Of a stretch of DNA of 64,000 bases, positions 7,887-17,014 are shown in pieces. The position numbers were made by a program, and so were the translations under genes. The stretch lies in the NCBI GenBank assembly GCA_040219735.1, contig JAVJRX010000034.1; one strand, 5' to 3'. Numbering within the stretch: position 1 is the first letter of the stretch; every line of letters starts with the position of its first letter. Below the pieces are notes generated by a model. That model ran no database searches. It was not told the DNA's origin and worked only from the letters and a program-made list of their open reading frames with translations. Origin of the DNA: Coleofasciculus sp040219735. Its GTDB lineage: Bacteria; Cyanobacteriota; Cyanobacteriia; Cyanobacteriales; Coleofasciculaceae.

Positions 7887-8773
7887 TATGCCTCCTCAGT
7901 CTCCGGAGAACTTGCATCCTCCATCCGCAGCAGCAACCAGTAAAACACGCCGAAAACCATCACGGAAATCATCCCGAAAACTAGAGATCCTTCGCCTTCA
8001 TGCCAGTATTTAAACGCTTCCATATTTTGGGCATTTGCCAGCACCGCCATCAAAGCCACCCGGAAGCTATTAACCACAAATCCGACAATCAACGCCATGA
8101 TTGGCACAAAATACTGCTTGCGCCCAGCGATGGGAAACATGATTAGGCAAATCACAGATAGTCCCAGCACATAGGTCATGGCTTCCATGCCGGAACAGCC
8201 ATGATACACCTTAACGCCACCATCAGGAAGGTTAATAAAGACCTTATCGTACAGATAGACCTGAAAGCCCATATACCAAAGCATGAACGCCGAAAATTTA
8301 GCCGTGATCGGCGAAATATCCGGTATAAATGAGGCAATTACACTCGGTCCACCGAGAAAAAACAGGATAGTTAACTCTTGCCAGTATTGTTTTAATCCTT
8401 TAAACCCAGAGGCAAGTAAACCGACACCGATGGCAGAAATAAACGGTAGCAGGCGTAGTAAGGGTGCCAGCCTTTGCACACCATTATTCAGTGTCAACGT
8501 ACTCATCCTGGCACTATCCCACAGGACAAAGGCGATAACGAGCGCCCCAGCGATGCTAGGGAGGACTCCACTTTCCAGGTTTAACTCATGGCGTTTGCCC
8601 CACAGCAGGGAACCGACAGCTAGCCAAAACAAAACGCTCATGCCGAGTTGGGCTTCGTCTCCGGCTTTCCAACCGAGTGTCATGTAAATGGCAACTAAGC
8701 CAGCGGCTATGGCAAGAAGCCAGTAGGGGGGGATTTTTAATCGTTGCAGGGGTGTGAGGGAGGTGGCTTTCAT
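7886..8773 (-). CDS. Cyanoexosortase A
   Basis: A 295-residue polytopic membrane transpeptidase of the exosortase/archaeosortase superfamily, expected to cleave PEP-CTERM signals after translocation and anchor the products. About eight hydrophobic helices are visible. The catalytic triad is present in the expected order: Cys193 in HGCSGMEAM, Arg238 in NSFRVALMA and His258 in YWHEGEGSLVF. Probable substrates in this window are the proteins at 4864-5454 and 31713-32894. Its stop overlaps the start of the truncated associated gene. It lies downstream of the DUF4347 gene with a 35-base gap, so the three may be co-transcribed. Confidence 0.92.
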   Translation of the reverse strand: MKATSLTPLQRLKIPPYWLLAIAAGLVAIYMTLGWKAGDEAQLGMSVLFWLAVGSLLWGKRHELNLESGVLPSIAGALVIAFVLWDSARMSTLTLNNGVQRLAPLLRLLPFISAIGVGLLASGFKGLKQYWQELTILFFLGGPSVIASFIPDISPITAKFSAFMLWYMGFQVYLYDKVFINLPDGGVKVYHGCSGMEAMTYVLGLSVICLIMFPIAGRKQYFVPIMALIVGFVVNSFRVALMAVLANAQNMEAFKYWHEGEGSLVFGMISVMVFGVFYWLLLRMEDASSPETEEA

Positions 8774-8808
8774 AGGGATTTTTGGGTAGAAACGATTAGG
8801 GATAAAGA

Positions 8809-11800
8809 TTAACCAAACTGAAGCCTTATCCTTACATTAAAGTCGAGATCATTATCGTTTGTCAGGTCTGTCCAGGCAAATTCATTGGGGGACAGTCGCC
8901 AGAAAGTATCGCTCCCATTGGGGTTAGCGGCAATTAATGAGAAAAAGGCTAAAGGCGAATTCCCCAGTAAATTGTCGGGGTTTTCCTGTAAAAACTGTTC
9001 GGTTGTGCCATTTGGGATCAAATACCATCCCAAAGCGCGATCGCTCTCCACATTCAGTGTCCTTTGTCCATTCCCCGTCTCTCCCGGTGCAACGATAACC
9101 TGGCGATTCGGCTGAGAAAGGGCAGCCGCAGCATATCCTGGATCACCGGGGAATAAATTTCCGATTCGTCCATTGGGGTGATCAAACAAAAATAAACCCA
9201 GTTCATGATTGATCAGACTATCTTGTGCCATCCAGTTTAAAATCAGGGGTCTGATTTCCTCCAAATCCCCTGGCACCGTCCAATCAGCGTTACTCACATT
9301 GAAGATAATATCATTAAAATCTTGATCGCCTCCCCCGGTGAGATCTTCCCAAGCTAATTGCACCATACCATCCCCCAAGTCGGTGCGTTGAACATGGTTA
9401 AACTGGTCAGGATTTGCCGCCGTTACGGAGAAAAAGGCAATAGTTTCCCCATCTAGACGATTTTCGGGATTCTGCGCCAGCCAGTCTGCTGTGGTACTAT
9501 CCTGAATTAGATAAAACACCCAATAGTCTCCCGCCTCTAGGGTCAAATCCACACCCTTACCCACATTTTCACTTCGGGCAAATAATACCTGGCGTTCGGC
9601 ACGGGTTAAGGCTTGCTGGGCATATCCGGGATCACCAGGGCGCACCCCATTCACAGTCCCCATCGCATCATCTACCCGCAAGACACCCACTTCATTTTTA
9701 AACTTGGCTTCTCGGAACGTCCAGTCGAACTGTAAGCGCACCGCCTCTTTTGGAGTTCCGCCAACTTGGAAAACTCCCTGGGTTGAACCAATTTGTGCCA
9801 AATCCACTAAACCAACGGGTAGAGTCGGTGTAGGTGTAGGGTTATCATCACCTTCATCAACATCCGCGATCGCAATCTCAAAGTCCTCTTCAAAAGAGAA
9901 GCCATCGGCATCGGTACTGCGAACTGTAATCTGATGACTCTTGTTTGTCTCAAAGTCTAGCTGAGAACCATCTGCAACTTGCAATTTATTTTGCGCGATC
10001 GCAAACCGTCCTCCCGCATCATCAATTAACCTGTAAGTATGGCTATCGCCCACATCCGGGTCATTCGTCGAAAGCATACCCACAACCGTCCCCGGTGACG
10101 TATTTTCGGCGACAGTTCGATTATCTAAACCAATGGCTGTAGGCGGATTGCCAACGGGAGTCGCTGGACTTTGCCAAACTGAGAAAAAGGCATCCCGATT
10201 CCCACCCGAAGTACCCTGAAGCGGATTAACCGTAATCATATTCGTACCCGTGTTCGTGGACACCATTGCCCGGATATCTCCAAACACCGCCACTCCATTC
10301 ACCTCGGAACCCGATGGATTACCTCCCGACCAAAGTCCCACCAGTTCCCTCGCTTGAAAATCCTCGCTGACAGCAATTACTGCTCCTTCAAAGCCACTGT
10401 AGTCTCCTACAGGAGTCCCATTGATTTGCAACTGGGAACGATCGGGTAAAAAAGCACCAGCTTGACCCCCAATATAAACTCTGCCCTTGGCATCTGCCGT
10501 AATCGCATTAACTGCAAATGAATTTCCTGCATTATCGGAGGAACGGCGGGTGAGGAAAATCTGACCCTTATCCAGAGTTCCTGTCGCCGGATTCAATCGG
10601 GCAAAATAGGCAAATTTCCCGCCACCACTGTTTGAGGTGTTCGTGTAGTTGTCGATATTAACATTACCAGCCGTAGTGGTGATATTTTTGGGATCGCGTT
10701 GAAAAACACTATTCCCGCCGTCCAAGCTACCTGCCAAGTAAAGCTGATTATCCTGTCCAATCGCTACTCGTAACCCACGAGTATCTGCACCTAGATTTTC
10801 TGTTGTGGCTTCATTGGCAGAAAAATCGTAATTTTCCCAGTTAATCTGACCTGTGTAACTATAGCTGCGGAGTAGGGGAAGCTGTAGATTAGCACCCACC
10901 TGTCGATATCCGGTGACAAAGACCGATGAAGTATTACTGTCAATTGCCACATCTGCAATCTGGGTTCCTGAGACAGTAAAATTACCGATGGGAGTCCCCT
11001 GTGGATTATAAACCGTCACCTGCTTATCTGCGAGGACAGCAACTTGACCCTGCCCCGCCACGGCGACTCGTTGGGCGCTACCTGGATTCGCACTCCAGAG
11101 AACTTGGCTGGCGTCACTGTTAAGGGTTTTAACGCCAAAATCACCGACCACTGTAATTGTGCCATTGTTGCGATTGAGATCCAAGTCATCCACATCAGTA
11201 CCCACCTGAGTCACCGATAGCACGGTTTGTCCCGTGGAATCTACACGGATAACTGCCCCCTGCCCTGGTGCTAAACTCTGAGTTGGTGTTAGATCAAAAT
11301 TCCCCCCAATCACAATCGTTCGATCTGGGGCAATTTCCACCGCATTGCCACTGTCATCACCACTTCCCCCCAAAAAACTGGCACTCCTGACTGTTAGATT
11401 ATTATCCACCGCATCCAGTACCGCCTGATACGCCGACTGCGCCCACTTATGCAACGCCAAGTCTGATTCAATAGTTCCCTGAGATACCTCCAAATCCCAG
11501 TCACCGCCCAGGGCTGCACTACCCGTGCGATCGCTAGAGGCGGCTACATCTGCCCCTGTCAACTGACTCACCTGTTCGATGAACTGCTTTCCTGATGCGG
11601 TTGCTACCAAACTACAGGCATAGAATAAAATATCAGCATCCGGTGTTAACGCCCCTGCCCAAGTTTGCAACTGACTGGCATAAGTATTCAGGGTGTCAAG
11701 ATTCAATTGTCCTGTGCCTAATTGCAAACCTGCCGACATACCATGGGAAATAATATGAACACTGGATAGTTCTTGGCGTTTTGCCAATACCTGGGTAATT

Positions 11801-12231
11801 TGGCTAACCCCATCTTGATCCGGTGTCAGCATAACCACCTCAGCCCCAGGTACAACCCCAGCCACTAAGGTTTCGGCATCGGCAATCCCTGCGTCCACGA
11901 ATACTAAAGTACCACCTTCGTTCCCCAGATCCAGCCCAGTGAGGACATCTCGCCCCGTTGATTCTTTTGATTCAGCGTTTAATGTCTCTGAGACTTCTCG
12001 CCTAGATAAGCGGCGTTCTAGGAACGGAACTGCCTCTTCAATGTCAATAACCGGAATGTCTGGAAATACCTGCCACTCTGGGATATACGCCTCACCAATG
12101 GGGTTGCGATCGCGGTTTGGTAAGCCATTGACTCCACCGATTGGATTGGACGCGAGTTCCTCTGAGTACCCAGATAAAATGTCCGCCTCAGCGGATACTC
12201 CCAATTCTGTTCTTGGTTTGATCAGTTCCAT
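8809..12231 (-). CDS. Large DUF4347 / cadherin-like / DUF4114 surface protein
   Basis: 1140 residues. No classical signal peptide is seen. Residues about 108-270 form a DUF4347 domain (LVFVDAGIAD, HIISHG, ILFYACSLVA, DVAASSDRTG, GDWDLEV), which usually opens very large secreted cyanobacterial proteins. Residues about 280-690 are beta-propeller-like repeats with repeated V-x-G-D/N-F and IYIGGQ patterns. About 700-795 is a cadherin-like domain (VAENTSPGTVVG, LDFET). Two DUF4114-like halves follow (about 815-980 and 985-1140), each with FND/DLDFN calcium-type motifs (DQDFNDIIFNV; DNDLDFNV). It is probably exported and calcium-binding. It has no PEP-CTERM signal, so the nearby exosortase need not act on it. 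Confidence 0.8.
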   Translation of the reverse strand: MELIKPRTELGVSAEADILSGYSEELASNPIGGVNGLPNRDRNPIGEAYIPEWQVFPDIPVIDIEEAVPFLERRLSRREVSETLNAESKESTGRDVLTGLDLGNEGGTLVFVDAGIADAETLVAGVVPGAEVVMLTPDQDGVSQITQVLAKRQELSSVHIISHGMSAGLQLGTGQLNLDTLNTYASQLQTWAGALTPDADILFYACSLVATASGKQFIEQVSQLTGADVAASSDRTGSAALGGDWDLEVSQGTIESDLALHKWAQSAYQAVLDAVDNNLTVRSASFLGGSGDDSGNAVEIAPDRTIVIGGNFDLTPTQSLAPGQGAVIRVDSTGQTVLSVTQVGTDVDDLDLNRNNGTITVVGDFGVKTLNSDASQVLWSANPGSAQRVAVAGQGQVAVLADKQVTVYNPQGTPIGNFTVSGTQIADVAIDSNTSSVFVTGYRQVGANLQLPLLRSYSYTGQINWENYDFSANEATTENLGADTRGLRVAIGQDNQLYLAGSLDGGNSVFQRDPKNITTTAGNVNIDNYTNTSNSGGGKFAYFARLNPATGTLDKGQIFLTRRSSDNAGNSFAVNAITADAKGRVYIGGQAGAFLPDRSQLQINGTPVGDYSGFEGAVIAVSEDFQARELVGLWSGGNPSGSEVNGVAVFGDIRAMVSTNTGTNMITVNPLQGTSGGNRDAFFSVWQSPATPVGNPPTAIGLDNRTVAENTSPGTVVGMLSTNDPDVGDSHTYRLIDDAGGRFAIAQNKLQVADGSQLDFETNKSHQITVRSTDADGFSFEEDFEIAIADVDEGDDNPTPTPTLPVGLVDLAQIGSTQGVFQVGGTPKEAVRLQFDWTFREAKFKNEVGVLRVDDAMGTVNGVRPGDPGYAQQALTRAERQVLFARSENVGKGVDLTLEAGDYWVFYLIQDSTTADWLAQNPENRLDGETIAFFSVTAANPDQFNHVQRTDLGDGMVQLAWEDLTGGGDQDFNDIIFNVSNADWTVPGDLEEIRPLILNWMAQDSLINHELGLFLFDHPNGRIGNLFPGDPGYAAAALSQPNRQVIVAPGETGNGQRTLNVESDRALGWYLIPNGTTEQFLQENPDNLLGNSPLAFFSLIAANPNGSDTFWRLSPNEFAWTDLTNDNDLDFNVRIRLQFG

Positions 12232-12468
12232 CTATACCTAACAACCCTTCATCGCCATTGCCACTCCAATCTAGCCTTATAAATCCGGGAATCAAAGAGT
12301 GTTGAGAGTATAGAGACGATTCAGAAGTTCCCTGTCTAATCACCAATGACGAATGAAAACTTAAAAAAACGCAACATTATCGAGAGTGCTTCGTAAGAAT
12401 ATTTTACATTTTTTTGCTCTGATCTTGGTTAAGCTGAAAATAACAGAGGAATTCAAGGGAAAAAAATT

Positions 12469-12978
12469 ATGAATGCTGTTTTTGGGACTAGCGCTAAGCG
12501 ACCCACCTGGCAAACGATTGCTCTGTTTGTCTTGGGTCTGTGGTTAAGTAGTAGCTTCATTCTAGATTTCGTGATCATGCCCACACTGGGAACGGCTGGT
12601 ATGTTGAGCGACGCCAGTTTTGCCAGTGCTGGTTATTCGGTTTTCTGGATATTTAATCGTATCGAGTTACTCTGTGCCGCTTTAGTGTTAACTAGCATCT
12701 TGGCATTGCGTGGTACATCTAATCTATATCATCATGTCAGACGCTGGTCGATCTTATTATCTGGGCTTCTGTTAGCAATTGCTCTCATTAATACCTACAT
12801 CATGACGCCCCAGATGAGCGCTCTAGCGATGCAACTGAATATGTTTGAGCCAGCAACGGGTATGGCAAGTGGAATGGTTCAGATGCATGAAGGCTATTGG
12901 TTTTTAGAGGCGATTAAGTTAATTGTCGGTGCGACTGTATTGGCTTGGTGTTATCACGATTCGCGAGAAATCGCTTAA
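12469..12978 (+). CDS. Four-helix membrane protein (DUF4149-like)
   Basis: A 169-residue protein with hydrophobic segments at about 16-36, 58-80, 88-108 and 142-160. The first has a GLWLSSSFILDFVIMPTL pattern reminiscent of the DUF4149 family. MQMHEGYW-like polar residues precede the last helix. No catalytic motif is apparent. The start ATG at 12469 has an AGGGAAAAAAATT leader. It is monocistronic and divergent from the DUF4347 gene. The function is unknown. Confidence 0.7.
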   Translation: MNAVFGTSAKRPTWQTIALFVLGLWLSSSFILDFVIMPTLGTAGMLSDASFASAGYSVFWIFNRIELLCAALVLTSILALRGTSNLYHHVRRWSILLSGLLLAIALINTYIMTPQMSALAMQLNMFEPATGMASGMVQMHEGYWFLEAIKLIVGATVLAWCYHDSREIA

Positions 12979-13002
12979 CAGGTTTTACCATTGAACCACC
13001 AT

Positions 13003-13034
13003 CAGTAGGGGCACGACATGTCGTGCCCCTACTG
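13003..13034. repeat. Perfect 32-bp palindrome
   Basis: CAGTAGGGGCACGACA joined to its exact reverse complement. It lies 25 bases past the stop of the upstream gene and could fold into a 16-bp hairpin in mRNA. Similar GTAGGGG..CCCCTAC palindromes at about 39406-39428, 39452-39476 and 40498-40522 suggest a repeat family rather than a dedicated terminator. Confidence 0.85.
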
Positions 13035-13074
13035 GTTTGATACTAAATCCGGGTTTTCCACCCCCGTTATGATT

Positions 13075-13165
13075 CAGTCTGCTGAGGCGGACTACCCTTC
13101 GGGAAGGCTTCGCCTACGTTGGTTTAGCAGCGATTTCAATCGCCGTGACCAAACCCCTACGGCGT
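13075..13165. repeat. Dispersed repeat with AGCAGCGATTT..AATCGCC
   Basis: Contains GAGGCGGACTACCCTTCGGG and AGCAGCGATTTCAATCGCC. Relatives lie at 16938-17005 and 21978-22058 (reverse orientation), sharing the AGTCCGCG..CGGACTTTGTTTG and GTAGCAGCGATTT(A/C)AATCGCC pieces. Confidence 0.7.
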
Positions 13166-13202
13166 GGTGAGGAATCGCCGTCCTTGTAGGGCAGTGAGGA
13201 TG

Positions 13203-15083
13203 TCAAAATTGACAACGTTGAACCGCTGCAGCGGAATCTCCCCGAATTCGACGGATAGCGACTTCTAGTTCACTTAAATCTTCTTGCAAACCGCAATACT
13301 GAACTTGTAGAGTCTGTAATGTCTCAGCTTCCACTGTCTTGCGCTCTTCTAACTGACGCAGTTCAGTTCGAGCCGTCGCTATTCTTTGTTCCGTGGTTTG
13401 GATTTCCCCTTGCAGTGTACTTAGGCGTTGTTGTACGGTGCGGAGTTCGCGGCGAGAGACTTCCAGGCGTTCTTGATCGGTTTCGATTTCCCCACGTACC
13501 GCCACCAATTGGGCTTCTAGGCTTTGGCGTTCACTCTGTAGAGACTCAACTCTGGCTTGGGCGCTGCTAACCTCTTGTCGCACTTCAACTAACCGTTGTT
13601 GAGATTGACGTACAGAGGCTTGAGAGGATTCGAGGCGTTCTTGAGATGTTTCAATTTCCTCCTGTATCGCCACCAGCCTCGCCTCTCGACTTTGGCGTTC
13701 ACTTTGGAGTGATGTCAATTCGACTTGGGCGGTGTTAATTTCTTCTCGCACTTCAACTAACCGTTGTTGAGATTGTCGCACAGACGTTTGGGAGGCTTCC
13801 AGGCGTTCTTGAGCGGTTTCAATTTCCTCCCGTACCGCCACCAGTTGAGCTTCTAAGCTTTGGCGTTCACTTTGTAGAGACTCAACTCTGGCTTGGGCGC
13901 TGGTAATTTCCTGTCGCACTTCAACTAACCGTTGTTGAGATTGTCGCACCGCCGCTTGAGAGGATTGGAGTTGGGTTTGGGCGGTGTCAATTTCTTCTCG
14001 AATGGCGATTAATTGTTGTCGAGATTCCCGGATTTCGACTTGGAAGGATTGGAGTTGAGTTTGGGCGGTTTGAATTTCTTCGCGCAGGGCGACTACTCGC
14101 TGTTGCGATTGATTGACTTGAGATTGAGAGGATTCAAATTGGGCGGTTAGGGTTTGGCGTTCATTCCGCAATGTCTCTAATCGGGCTTCGGCGGTGCGAA
14201 TTTCGGCTTGCAGCGCTACAAGTCGCTGTTGGGCGCCACGAACTTCGGTGGTAGATTCGCCAGAGGTGGTAAGAATAGAGAGTAAGGTCGTTACTTCCAA
14301 ATCTGTGCCGTTAAAACTCGCCGCCCGTTCTAAAGACGCGATCGCTTGGTCGAAACGTTCTAATTGATACAGCGCCAATCCCCGCCGTTTCCAGGCGAGG
14401 GCGTTTCGCGGTTCAAGTTCTAAGGCTTTGTCACAACTGGCTACCGCGTCTTGATAGCGTTCGAGTTGATAGAGTGCGGCGGCGCGTTCCACCCAAACCG
14501 AAGCCATCTGAGCATCAATTTGCAGAAGTTGGTCATAGATAGATAGAGCCTGATTATACTGTCGCAACTCAGATACCAGCACTTGGGCAATTCGCTTGGG
14601 TATGACTGTGGTGATTAAGCTTTGTTCATACTCAGATTCGGCGTTCAAGGTTAAGGCTTGTTGCCATGTCGTCACCGCCGCCTGATAGCGTTGTAGTTCG
14701 TATAAGGCTTGTCCTTTCTGATACTGAGCTAAAAGATAACTGGGTTGAAGTCGAATCGCTTCATCGTAGGATGCGATCGCGCTTTCGTACTGTCCCCAAT
14801 TACTAAATATCTCACCACGCCAGTACCACGCCAAGAACGCCTCTGGCTCAATCTGCACGATCCGCTCTAGGATGGCTATTGCTTCGCGATATTTACCCAC
14901 ACCCCGTAACTGGCTCACCTGTTGCCACAATTGATCCAGCAATTGCCCTTGCGCGATCGGCATTGTGGTGGGGGTGCGATCGAACTTTAGAGGTTCAATC
15001 GGTGTTTGCACCGTCGCACTGGCGATTCCACCAGTTATCAATGTAGCTAAGGCTACGCCTATCTGAACTGGGATTTTTGACAT
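13203..15083 (-). CDS. Exported TPR protein with long repeated coiled coil
   Basis: 626 residues. A signal peptide (about 1-24) is followed by a TPR array from about 55 to 265 (units such as FLAWYWRGEIFSNWGQYESA and ALAWKRRGLALYQLERFDQA). From about 280 to 610 the protein is a continuous Gln/Glu/Arg-rich coiled coil. Within it a 56-residue unit (eight heptads, SQxxVRQSQQRLVEVRxEI onward) occurs three times in tandem, nearly identical at DNA level (about 13500-13960). A periplasmic scaffold role is likely, but the partners are unknown. It is monocistronic. Confidence 0.8.
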   Translation of the reverse strand: MSKIPVQIGVALATLITGGIASATVQTPIEPLKFDRTPTTMPIAQGQLLDQLWQQVSQLRGVGKYREAIAILERIVQIEPEAFLAWYWRGEIFSNWGQYESAIASYDEAIRLQPSYLLAQYQKGQALYELQRYQAAVTTWQQALTLNAESEYEQSLITTVIPKRIAQVLVSELRQYNQALSIYDQLLQIDAQMASVWVERAAALYQLERYQDAVASCDKALELEPRNALAWKRRGLALYQLERFDQAIASLERAASFNGTDLEVTTLLSILTTSGESTTEVRGAQQRLVALQAEIRTAEARLETLRNERQTLTAQFESSQSQVNQSQQRVVALREEIQTAQTQLQSFQVEIRESRQQLIAIREEIDTAQTQLQSSQAAVRQSQQRLVEVRQEITSAQARVESLQSERQSLEAQLVAVREEIETAQERLEASQTSVRQSQQRLVEVREEINTAQVELTSLQSERQSREARLVAIQEEIETSQERLESSQASVRQSQQRLVEVRQEVSSAQARVESLQSERQSLEAQLVAVRGEIETDQERLEVSRRELRTVQQRLSTLQGEIQTTEQRIATARTELRQLEERKTVEAETLQTLQVQYCGLQEDLSELEVAIRRIRGDSAAAVQRCQF

Positions 15084-15326
15084 ACTGACTCCTCAGACCT
15101 GAAGATACCATCAACGAGAATAACTCTGTTGATAGTTTAAATTAATGTATAACTTTATCAAGTTCTTTGTTTATATACTACTTGTGATTAACAAATCCGT
15201 AATATCTTAGCAGAAGTTTAAGAATTAGTTATCTCTAAAGAGAGCGTAGACTGTTTTTTGGGCGACAAAATCATTGGTTCCTATTGACAGGCGGACTAAA
15301 TTTTCCATGACGCGATCGCTCCTGGT

Positions 15327-15430
15327 TAAGCTGTCACGCATTTAAAATTGGGAATGGGTAGCGAGCAAGACGCTTGCATTACCACAATTTTGCAGTTGTT
15401 GACATTAAGGTTTAAATGCCGAACAGCTTA
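15327..15430 (+). mobile_element. 104-bp MITE-like element, TAAGCTGT ends
   Basis: Bounded by TAAGCTGT (15327) and its inverse ACAGCTTA (to 15430). A close relative in opposite orientation lies at 40352-40454. Both carry GCATTTAAA, AGCGAGCAAGA(C/T)GCT, TTGACATTAAGGTTTAAATG in the same order. Confidence 0.75.
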
Positions 15431-15464
15431 ATCAAGTCAGCACCCTACCTGTGCTATAGTATTA

Positions 15465-15484
15465 TTATGTCAGATTTGACATAA
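15465..15484. promoter_or_regulatory. Operator-like palindrome before toxin-antitoxin pair
   Basis: TTATGTCA-GATT-TGACATAA is a perfect 8-bp inverted repeat around a 4-base spacer. It overlaps an AT-rich TATAGTATTAT promoter-like patch 48 bases before the toxin start. XRE antitoxins commonly autoregulate through such sites. Confidence 0.6.
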
Positions 15485-15531
15485 TCAATGAAATTATTAG
15501 GAACGGAAAACAGGTATGTGGTATTTAAAGC

Positions 15532-15888
15532 ATGAATTATCCCAGCGAGAGCAAGGTTGTTGTTTGGCTCAGTGGCGAGGTAAAGACTCCGCCCTTTTCA
15601 GCATCAGCTAGGATTGAGGCAGGGTTGTTGTTACGGAGGTTGCAAGAGGGCGATATGCTCTCAATGCCTATCTCTCGAACCATGCCAAGCATTGGTACTC
15701 ATTGCCATGAGTTGCGAATCGATGATAGTGAGGCTGATAAAAAGTGGCGAATTGTTTACCGGATTGATTCGGATGCCATTGTTATAGCAGAAGTCTTTCA
15801 AAAGACTACCCAAAAAACGCCTAAGCGTGTGATTGAGAATTGTAAGAGACGGCTAAAATTGTATGATGAAATCTCAGGGATGACATAA
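15532..15888 (+). CDS. HigB/RelE-type toxin (Gp49-like, DUF891)
   Basis: A 118-residue basic protein matching the phage-derived Gp49-like/HigB toxin family of RelE-fold ribosome-dependent mRNA endonucleases. Visible family segments are VVVWLSGEVKTPPFS near the start, LRRLQEGDML, HELRIDDSEADKKWRIVYRI (about 65-85) and VFQKTTQKTPKRVIENCKRRL near the C-terminus. The toxin gene precedes the antitoxin, the order typical for HigBA. The next start lies 10-13 bases after its stop. An operator-like palindrome is upstream. Confidence 0.85.
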   Translation: MNYPSESKVVVWLSGEVKTPPFSASARIEAGLLLRRLQEGDMLSMPISRTMPSIGTHCHELRIDDSEADKKWRIVYRIDSDAIVIAEVFQKTTQKTPKRVIENCKRRLKLYDEISGMT

Positions 15889-15901
15889 TGGAGAGCTAAT
15901 G

Positions 15902-16234
15902 ATGGATGCAGTTAAGCGTCAACGTTTAGAAGCAGCGGGTTGGCGAGTTGGCAATGCAGAGGATTTTCTAGGACTTTCACCGGAGGAGGTAGCTTTTATT
16001 GAAATGAAGCTGTCTCTGAGTAAACGATTGAGGGAGCTTCGTTTGAGCCAGAAGCTCTCTCAGGAGAGTTTGGCGAACAGAATTAATTCGAGTCAGTCGC
16101 GGGTAGCAAAGATGGAAACAAGTGATCCATCAGTGTCTCTTGATTTGATAGTGCGGACGTTATTGGCAATGGGAGCAACTCGTGAAGATGTGGCAGGAGC
16201 GATCGCCTCTTCTTCTTCCAGTTTATTACTCTAA
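15902..16234 (+). CDS. XRE-family antitoxin
   Basis: A 110-residue helix-turn-helix protein. The N-terminal third (RLEAAGWRVGNAEDFLGLSPEE) is the segment common to HigA-like antitoxins. The XRE HTH spans about 42-95 (LRELRLSQKLSQESLANRI, SSQSRVAKME). It should neutralise the preceding toxin and repress the pair through the palindrome at 15465-15484. Two adjacent ATGs (15899, 15902) are possible starts; GGAGAG lies just upstream. Confidence 0.87.
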   Translation: MDAVKRQRLEAAGWRVGNAEDFLGLSPEEVAFIEMKLSLSKRLRELRLSQKLSQESLANRINSSQSRVAKMETSDPSVSLDLIVRTLLAMGATREDVAGAIASSSSSLLL

Positions 16235-16259
16235 TTCCCAATAAGGAGTGACAGTGGAA

Positions 16260-16625
16260 ATGCTTGAACTTTAACAGCGCGTCGTTCTATCTCGCAACCT
16301 TCCAGAACATCATCTGCAAAAAGGTGACGTTCTAACCCTAATTGATGATGTGCCTCACCCTAGCGGTGGCGAAGATGGATATATTTTGGAAGTTTTTAAT
16401 GCTGTGGGTGAATCCATTAATGTAATTGCTGTGCCGATTTCCGCCGTTCAAGCCTTGAAAAATAATGAAATTATCACCGTTCGTTCTCTTGATGAATCCG
16501 ATTCGGTCAGGAGAATTGTTGAGGAAGTCTTGGCGAGCTTGAATATAGGCAGTTTATTGGTCAAACACTTTCTGCCAAAGTTCGATATCGTTGTTTGTGG
16601 GTTGCTCTGGAAACATGGCTTTTAA
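16260..16625 (+). pseudogene. DUF4926-like gene with premature stop
   Basis: After an AAGGAGTGACAGTGGAA leader, ATG at 16260 gives M-L-E-L, then TAA at 16272. The same frame continues open: QRVVLSRNLPEHHLQKGDVL, TLIDDVPHPSGGEDGYILEV and AVPISAVQAL, which resembles DUF4926-type small proteins that sit near toxin-antitoxin genes. A TAT-to-TAA change would explain it. Restart at a GTG at 16350 would give 91 residues missing the N-terminal strand. The C-terminal 40 residues (from RIVEEVLASL) do not look like this family and may be a fused fragment. Confidence 0.5.
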
Positions 16626-16736
16626 CTTTTATCCCTATCTTATTTCCTTAATGCTTAGTGTTCCACTTTAGAGCAGTCGGGTATTTTTAGGCAAGACTAA
16701 AACCTGTCCTCTACAATTACAGCAGATTCAGGAGCG

Positions 16737-16909
16737 GATAAACCTTTTTCAGCCACTAAAGTGGCTACTACAAACGGTGCGATCGCGTCCTATTGAAATT
16801 GCCTCTGAAATCCAGTCATGTCTTAGGATAACGCGGTTGATGAGGCTGATTTATCGCCCTCGCAGTTATCGATAAACCTTTTTAGCCACTAAAGTGGCTA
16901 CTACAAACG
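16737..16909 (+). repeat. Two copies of a 39-bp repeat
   Basis: GATAAACCTTTTTCAGCCAC then TAAAGTGGCTACTACAAACG at 16737-16776 recurs almost identically at 16871-16909. Each contains the GCCACTAAAGTGGC hairpin. Confidence 0.8.
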
Positions 16910-16937
16910 ATCACACCCTCTCCGGGTTGACTACCCG

Positions 16938-17005
16938 CTTGATAAGTTAGTCCGCGTAGGCGGACTTTGTTTGTGTAGCAGCGATTTAAATCGCCATCGC
17001 ATAAA
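16938..17005. repeat. Dispersed repeat, CGGACTTTG..AGCAGCGATTT family
   Basis: TTAGTCCGCGTAGGCGGACT followed by TTGTTTGTGTAGCAGCGATT. It is related to 13075-13165 and, inverted, to 21978-22058. Confidence 0.7.
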
Positions 17006-17014
17006 GGGGATTAC

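Larger units (their letters stand above)
15084..15531. other. Intergenic region with a MITE and a TA operator
   Basis: No ORF with coding character. It holds the inverted-repeat element 15327-15430 and the operator-like palindrome 15465-15484, plus presumed divergent promoters for the TPR gene and the toxin-antitoxin pair. Confidence 0.5.

Noticed and set aside
13003..13034. Dedicated terminator for the gene at 12469-12978
   Set aside because: The hairpin is perfect but lacks a T-run and belongs to a palindrome family found elsewhere; kept as a repeat.
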